From the NCBI GenBank assembly GCA_035606695.1, contig DATNEW010000032.1:21542-85541 (forward strand): 64,000 bases of DNA. The letters are read 5' to 3'. A program made the position numbers and the translations under genes. Source of the DNA: Gemmatimonadaceae bacterium (GTDB taxonomy: Bacteria; Gemmatimonadota; Gemmatimonadetes; Gemmatimonadales; Gemmatimonadaceae). The notes under the pieces are model-generated. The model had not been told where the DNA came from. It saw only the letters and a program-made list of their open reading frames with translations, and ran no database searches. Of this stretch, positions 60,421 to 64,000 are shown in pieces (the first letter of the stretch is position 1; every line of letters starts with the position of its first letter).

Positions 60421-60656
60421 GGTATTCCCTCGTTGTGGAGCACACGTTCCCACAACCGAGTATCGGTCGCGCGGCATTCGGACTTTAACATTTGGTGGGC
60501 GACCGCCCACCGATGGACAGGCGCAGCGGACGCCAAGGGCCCTTGTGAACGCACGAGTTGGACAGGTAAGTGCCACAACCGTAGCTTCTTAGCTCCGGAC
60601 AACGCCAGTTCCCACCCCGCATTCCCTTGCAGCACCGTCTCTGACGGGGAGCCTTC

Positions 60657-63600
60657 ATGCATTACCCCCACCGGTCTCTGCGGCGCCTCCTGACCGCCGC
60701 GCCCATCGTTTTCCTCGCCGCGCACGCGCCGGCTGCCGGCGCCCAAGCCGCGCCGCACGGCACCAAGCAGTTGCAGACGGCCGACCTCAAGGCGTGGAAG
60801 AGCATTCGCCAGAGCGTGCTGTCGAACGACGGCAAGTGGTTCGCGTACGTGCTCGCCCCGAATGAGGGGAATGCCGAGGTGATCGTGAAGTCGACCGCCC
60901 CGGACGGGAAGGAGTTGAAGTTTCCGATCGGCGACGCCAGCGCGGCCGGTGGCGGTGGTCGTGGCGGTCCGGCGGCTGGCGGCGACGCCGGCGCGAACGC
61001 GTCGCTCGCGATCAGCGGCGACTCCAAGTGGGTGGCGTTCACCGTCTATCCCAACGCGACGACCGCGGGTGCGCAGAACGGTCGTGCGGGACGCGGTGGA
61101 CGCGGCGGTGCGGCCCCAGGCGGCGCGCAGAATGGCGCGCCGGCAGCCAATCGCAACAAGGTCGAGCTGGTGAACCTCGCGACCGGCGCCAAGCAGGAGT
61201 TCGATGCGGTGCGCCGCTTCGCGTTCAACGGCGAGAAGCCGACGTGGATTGCGATGCAGAGCTATCCGGCGCAAGCCGAAGCGCCCGCGACCGGCGCAAC
61301 CGGTGGGAATAACGCCGGGGCGACATCGCGGACCGCGGGCTCCGACCTCGTGCTCCACAATCTCGCGAATGGCGAAGCCGTGAACATCGGCAACGTCGCC
61401 GAATTCGCGTTCGATGAAGACGGCGAGTATCTCGCGTACACCATCGATGCGCGCGACGAGATCGGCAACGGCGTGCAGCTGCGCGACATGCGGACGGACG
61501 TCGTGAAGGCGATCGACTCCGACCGCGCGTTGTACCGCAGCCTCGCGTGGGCCGACACGAATCAGGCGCTGACCGTGCTGCGCGGCCGAGTGGATTCCAC
61601 GGCGCGCGATACGATCTACTCGGTCGTCGCGTTCACCGACATCGCATCAGCGCAGCCGAAGAAGCTGGTCTTCGACGCGTCACAGCACTCGGATTTCCCG
61701 TCGAGCATGGCGATCGCGCCAACGCGTGCGCCGCGCTTCTCCGAAGATCTCCAGACGATCTTCTTCGGCGTGCGCGAAGCGAAAAAGCCGGGCACGCGCA
61801 CGCTCGCGGCGCGCGGCAGCAGCATCGTGCAGGCCGGCGCGCCGGGCATGGGCGGCACCATCAACCAGCCGCGCGTGAACGAAGCGCAGGAAGAGAATCC
61901 GTCGCTCATCCTCTGGCACTACAAGGATCCGCGCCTCCAGTCGCAGCAGATCGTGCAGGAGCAGCAGGACCGCTCGTTCAACTACCTGAGCGAATATCGC
62001 ATCGCTGACAACAAGGTCATCCGCCTCGCTGATGACGCGCTGCGCACCGTGAATGTGACGCCGCACGATCATTTCGCGGTCGGCACCGACACGCGCGAAT
62101 ACGATCAGGCTTCGAGTTACAACGGGCGCCGCTATCAGGACACGTACTCGGTCGATCTCACGACGGGCGCGCGCAAGCTGCTGCTCAAGAAGCATCTCGG
62201 GAACGCGAACATTGCGTCGCCCAACGGCAAGAACGCCCTCTACTGGGGTGACGACGCGCAGTGGCACGTGATGGATCTCGCGACCGGTGAGCAGCACGTC
62301 ATCTCGAAGGGCGTGCCGACGTTGTTCGCCGACACCTCGGACGATCACAACAACATCGTCATGCCGCCCGACGCCTCACTCGGCTGGACGAAGGACGGCA
62401 GCGCCGTGCTGCTCTCCGACGGCTTCGACGTGTGGAAGGTGCCGGTGAACGGCGGCACCGCGGTGAACCTCACCGTGGATGGGAAAAAGAATCAGATTCG
62501 CTATCAGCGGATCCTGGCGTTCGAGCAGACGCGCGCGGGCGCGCCGGCGGGTGGACGCGGTGGACGCGGCGGTCGTGGCGGTGCCGGCAACGCCGAAGGC
62601 GTGGACATGTCGCAGCCGATCTACTTCGCCACGTACGGTGAATGGACGAAGAAGTCCGGCGTCTCGAAGGTGGAACCGAACAAGCCGGGCGCGCAGCGCA
62701 TCGTGTTCGACGATGCGAATTACAATTTCCAGAAGGCGAAGGACGCCGACGTCTACGTGTACACGCGGCAGACGGCCATCGACTTTCCGAACTACTACGT
62801 CACCGACGCGAGTCTCAAGCCGGGACGCCAGCTCACCGACGCCAATCCGCAGCAGAAGGATTTCGCGTGGACGAGCGGCGTGAAGCTCATCAACTACACG
62901 AGCGCCAAGGGTGACAAGCTGCAGGGCGCGCTGTATCTGCCGGCGAACTACGAGCCGGGCAAGAAGTATCCGCTGCTCGTGACGATCTACGAGAAGCGCT
63001 CGAACCTGGCGCACAATTACGTCTCGCTCAACGAGACGAGCACGCCGAATCGTTCGCTCTACACGAGCCGCGGCTACGCGGTGCTCGATCCCGACATCGT
63101 GTACAGGGTGAACGACCCCGGCATGTCGGCCGTGTGGTGCGTGGTCCCGGCCGTCAAAGCCGCGATCGCCACCGGCATCGTCGACTCGGCGGACGTTGGT
63201 TTGTGGGGGCACTCGTGGGGCGGCTACCAGACGGCCTTCCTCGTCACGCAGACGAACATCTTCAAGGCCGCGATCGCCGGCGCGCCGCTCACCGACATGG
63301 TGAGCATGTACGGCTCGATCTACTGGAACACGGGCGGCGCCGATCAGGCGATCTTCGAGGCGAGCCAGGGCCGCTTCAAGGGCAACTACATTGACAACTA
63401 CGACGCCTACATCCGCAATTCACCGAACTTTCATGCGAAGAATGTGAAGACGCCGCTCATCATCCTGGCGAACGACAAGGATGGCGCGGTGGACTTCAAT
63501 CAGGGCATCACGTACTTCAACACACTTCGCCAGCTCCAGAAGGACGTGATCCTGCTCGAGTACGTCGGCGAGAACCACGGCCTCGCGCGCCCGGTCAACA

Positions 63601-63755
63601 TGAAGGACTACGCGATGCGCCAGAAGGATTGGTTCGACCACTATCTGAAGGGCACGCCGGCGCCGGAGTGGATGACGAACGGCATTCCGCGCATCAAGAT
63701 GGACGAGTACTGGCAGCAGCTCAAAGCGCAGCAAGCAGGAACGATCGTTCCGTGA
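60657..63755 (+). CDS. Exported prolyl oligopeptidase-family (S9) serine peptidase
   Basis: 1,032 residues from ATG 60657. A signal peptide ends APAAGAQAA. A WD40/beta-propeller-like region (about 45-720) precedes the alpha/beta hydrolase domain. Catalytic Ser853 is in GLWGHSWGGY, Asp in LANDKDGAVD and His in GENHGLARP, the full S9 triad. Three Gly/Arg-rich insertions (for example GGGGRGGPAAGG and GGRGGRGGAG) interrupt the propeller; similar patches are seen in the S10 and Spy-like proteins of this window. It probably digests peptides in the periplasm or outside. A GGTGGGC/GCCCACC hairpin lies upstream (60495-60512). Confidence 0.9.
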   Translation: MHYPHRSLRRLLTAAPIVFLAAHAPAAGAQAAPHGTKQLQTADLKAWKSIRQSVLSNDGKWFAYVLAPNEGNAEVIVKSTAPDGKELKFPIGDASAAGGGGRGGPAAGGDAGANASLAISGDSKWVAFTVYPNATTAGAQNGRAGRGGRGGAAPGGAQNGAPAANRNKVELVNLATGAKQEFDAVRRFAFNGEKPTWIAMQSYPAQAEAPATGATGGNNAGATSRTAGSDLVLHNLANGEAVNIGNVAEFAFDEDGEYLAYTIDARDEIGNGVQLRDMRTDVVKAIDSDRALYRSLAWADTNQALTVLRGRVDSTARDTIYSVVAFTDIASAQPKKLVFDASQHSDFPSSMAIAPTRAPRFSEDLQTIFFGVREAKKPGTRTLAARGSSIVQAGAPGMGGTINQPRVNEAQEENPSLILWHYKDPRLQSQQIVQEQQDRSFNYLSEYRIADNKVIRLADDALRTVNVTPHDHFAVGTDTREYDQASSYNGRRYQDTYSVDLTTGARKLLLKKHLGNANIASPNGKNALYWGDDAQWHVMDLATGEQHVISKGVPTLFADTSDDHNNIVMPPDASLGWTKDGSAVLLSDGFDVWKVPVNGGTAVNLTVDGKKNQIRYQRILAFEQTRAGAPAGGRGGRGGRGGAGNAEGVDMSQPIYFATYGEWTKKSGVSKVEPNKPGAQRIVFDDANYNFQKAKDADVYVYTRQTAIDFPNYYVTDASLKPGRQLTDANPQQKDFAWTSGVKLINYTSAKGDKLQGALYLPANYEPGKKYPLLVTIYEKRSNLAHNYVSLNETSTPNRSLYTSRGYAVLDPDIVYRVNDPGMSAVWCVVPAVKAAIATGIVDSADVGLWGHSWGGYQTAFLVTQTNIFKAAIAGAPLTDMVSMYGSIYWNTGGADQAIFEASQGRFKGNYIDNYDAYIRNSPNFHAKNVKTPLIILANDKDGAVDFNQGITYFNTLRQLQKDVILLEYVGENHGLARPVNMKDYAMRQKDWFDHYLKGTPAPEWMTNGIPRIKMDEYWQQLKAQQAGTIVP

Positions 63756-63798
63756 TGTCGGCGGCTTTCGCCCAATAGCGAGAGTCACGCACACAACT

Positions 63799-63874
63799 AC
63801 TCTAGGCGTTAGGCCTGCGGCGTTAGGCGCGAGGTTTCCCTCCAGCCCATCGCCTCAGGCCTAACGCCTAGAGT
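63799..63874. repeat. Inverted repeat with perfect 19-bp arms
   Basis: ACTCTAGGCGTTAGGCCTG (63799-63817) and CAGGCCTAACGCCTAGAGT (63856-63874) are exact reverse complements. The 38 bp between include further GGCGTTAGGCGCG and CGCCT copies that partly extend the arms. It lies after the S9 peptidase stop codon. The GGCGTTA unit recalls the heptamer arms of other elements but differs in sequence. Confidence 0.8.
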
Positions 63875-63936
63875 GCTCTGGGCCACACTACGCCGTGTTA
63901 GTCGAGCCTCTTCTCAACTTGCGGTAGATTTGCCCC

Positions 63937-64000
63937 ATGGCATCGCCTGATCTTCTCGCGCAGATGAATGACGAGCCGAAGGATCTCGGCTTCGGCTCCG
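63937..64000 (+). CDS. Start of an unidentified gene, cut by window edge
   Basis: The frame from ATG 63937 is open to the last base (21 codons, MASPDLLAQMNDEPKDLGFG and on). No domain can be recognised in so short a stretch and there is no clear ribosome-binding site. The intergenic region before it (63756-63936) holds only the inverted repeat. Confidence 0.4.
   Translation, partial: MASPDLLAQMNDEPKDLGFGS

Overview
The window is GC-rich chromosomal DNA (codon third positions mostly G or C) with no tRNA, rRNA, CRISPR array, prophage or transposase gene that I can see. The gene families point to a Gemmatimonadota bacterium: a PadR regulator next to an ADOP-type FtsX permease, glycine-rich S9 and S10 peptidases, a BlaI/M56 pair whose M56 partner ends in a TonB-plug-like motif, paired membrane Ser/Thr kinases, and sigma-factor operons carrying glycogen-binding-like domains. 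This assignment is inference from gene content, not from a marker gene.

Layout. 1-4.6 kb: two tandem Ig-like-repeat surface proteins, the first cut by the window edge. 4.7-10.2 kb: fused alpha/beta 2-oxoacid dehydrogenase E1, a diguanylate cyclase, a HIT protein and an HNH protein. 10.5-21.6 kb: NadE, a bifunctional PBP, a di-haem cytochrome c, an S10-type peptidase, an unrecognised 371-aa protein with an LTGC motif, and Lon. 22-31.3 kb: two tandem Ser/Thr kinases, two alpha/beta hydrolases (one lacking the usual nucleophile), a Spy-like protein and an RhlE helicase behind a structured leader. 31.4-34.6 kb: an ECF sigma operon in which two of four proteins carry glycogen-binding (CBM48/AMPK-type) domains. 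34.7-37.5 kb: an orphan pseudopilin, an Lpp-like lipoprotein, a SelW/Rdx-family gene with an in-frame TGA at the redox position, and phosphofructokinase. 37.5-46 kb: a DEAH helicase, GNAT, CGNR and YjjX proteins, the BlaI/M56 pair behind a near-ideal promoter with operators, and SthA. 46-51 kb: LD-carboxypeptidase, IspH, an SGNH hydrolase and a translationally coupled xdhC / SufU-like / MocA-like operon. 51-64 kb: gamma-glutamyltransferase, an M15-like peptidase, an MFS transporter, a sigma / anti-sigma / secretin-like operon, a PadR/ADOP operon, a PrcB-like lipoprotein, a large S9 peptidase and the start of one more gene.

The most notable item is the 78-codon SelW-like gene at 35591-35827. 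A conventional gene caller would miss it: TGA lies exactly where the family has Cys or Sec (Cys-Thr-Met-Sec), the frame stays conserved afterwards, and a bacterial-SECIS-like hairpin begins 11 nt downstream.

A second theme is intergenic inverted repeats, several of them at convergent gene ends. Two copies (6.9 and 31.3 kb) share the same 12-bp core hairpin flanked by mirrored tandem arms built on TGGGCG. Other loci have single arms, a 48-bp near-perfect inverted repeat (10.24-10.48 kb), a TCATCCCGAGCG-type element (51.0 kb) and a 19-bp perfect one (63.8 kb). They probably act as terminators or short mobile palindromes.
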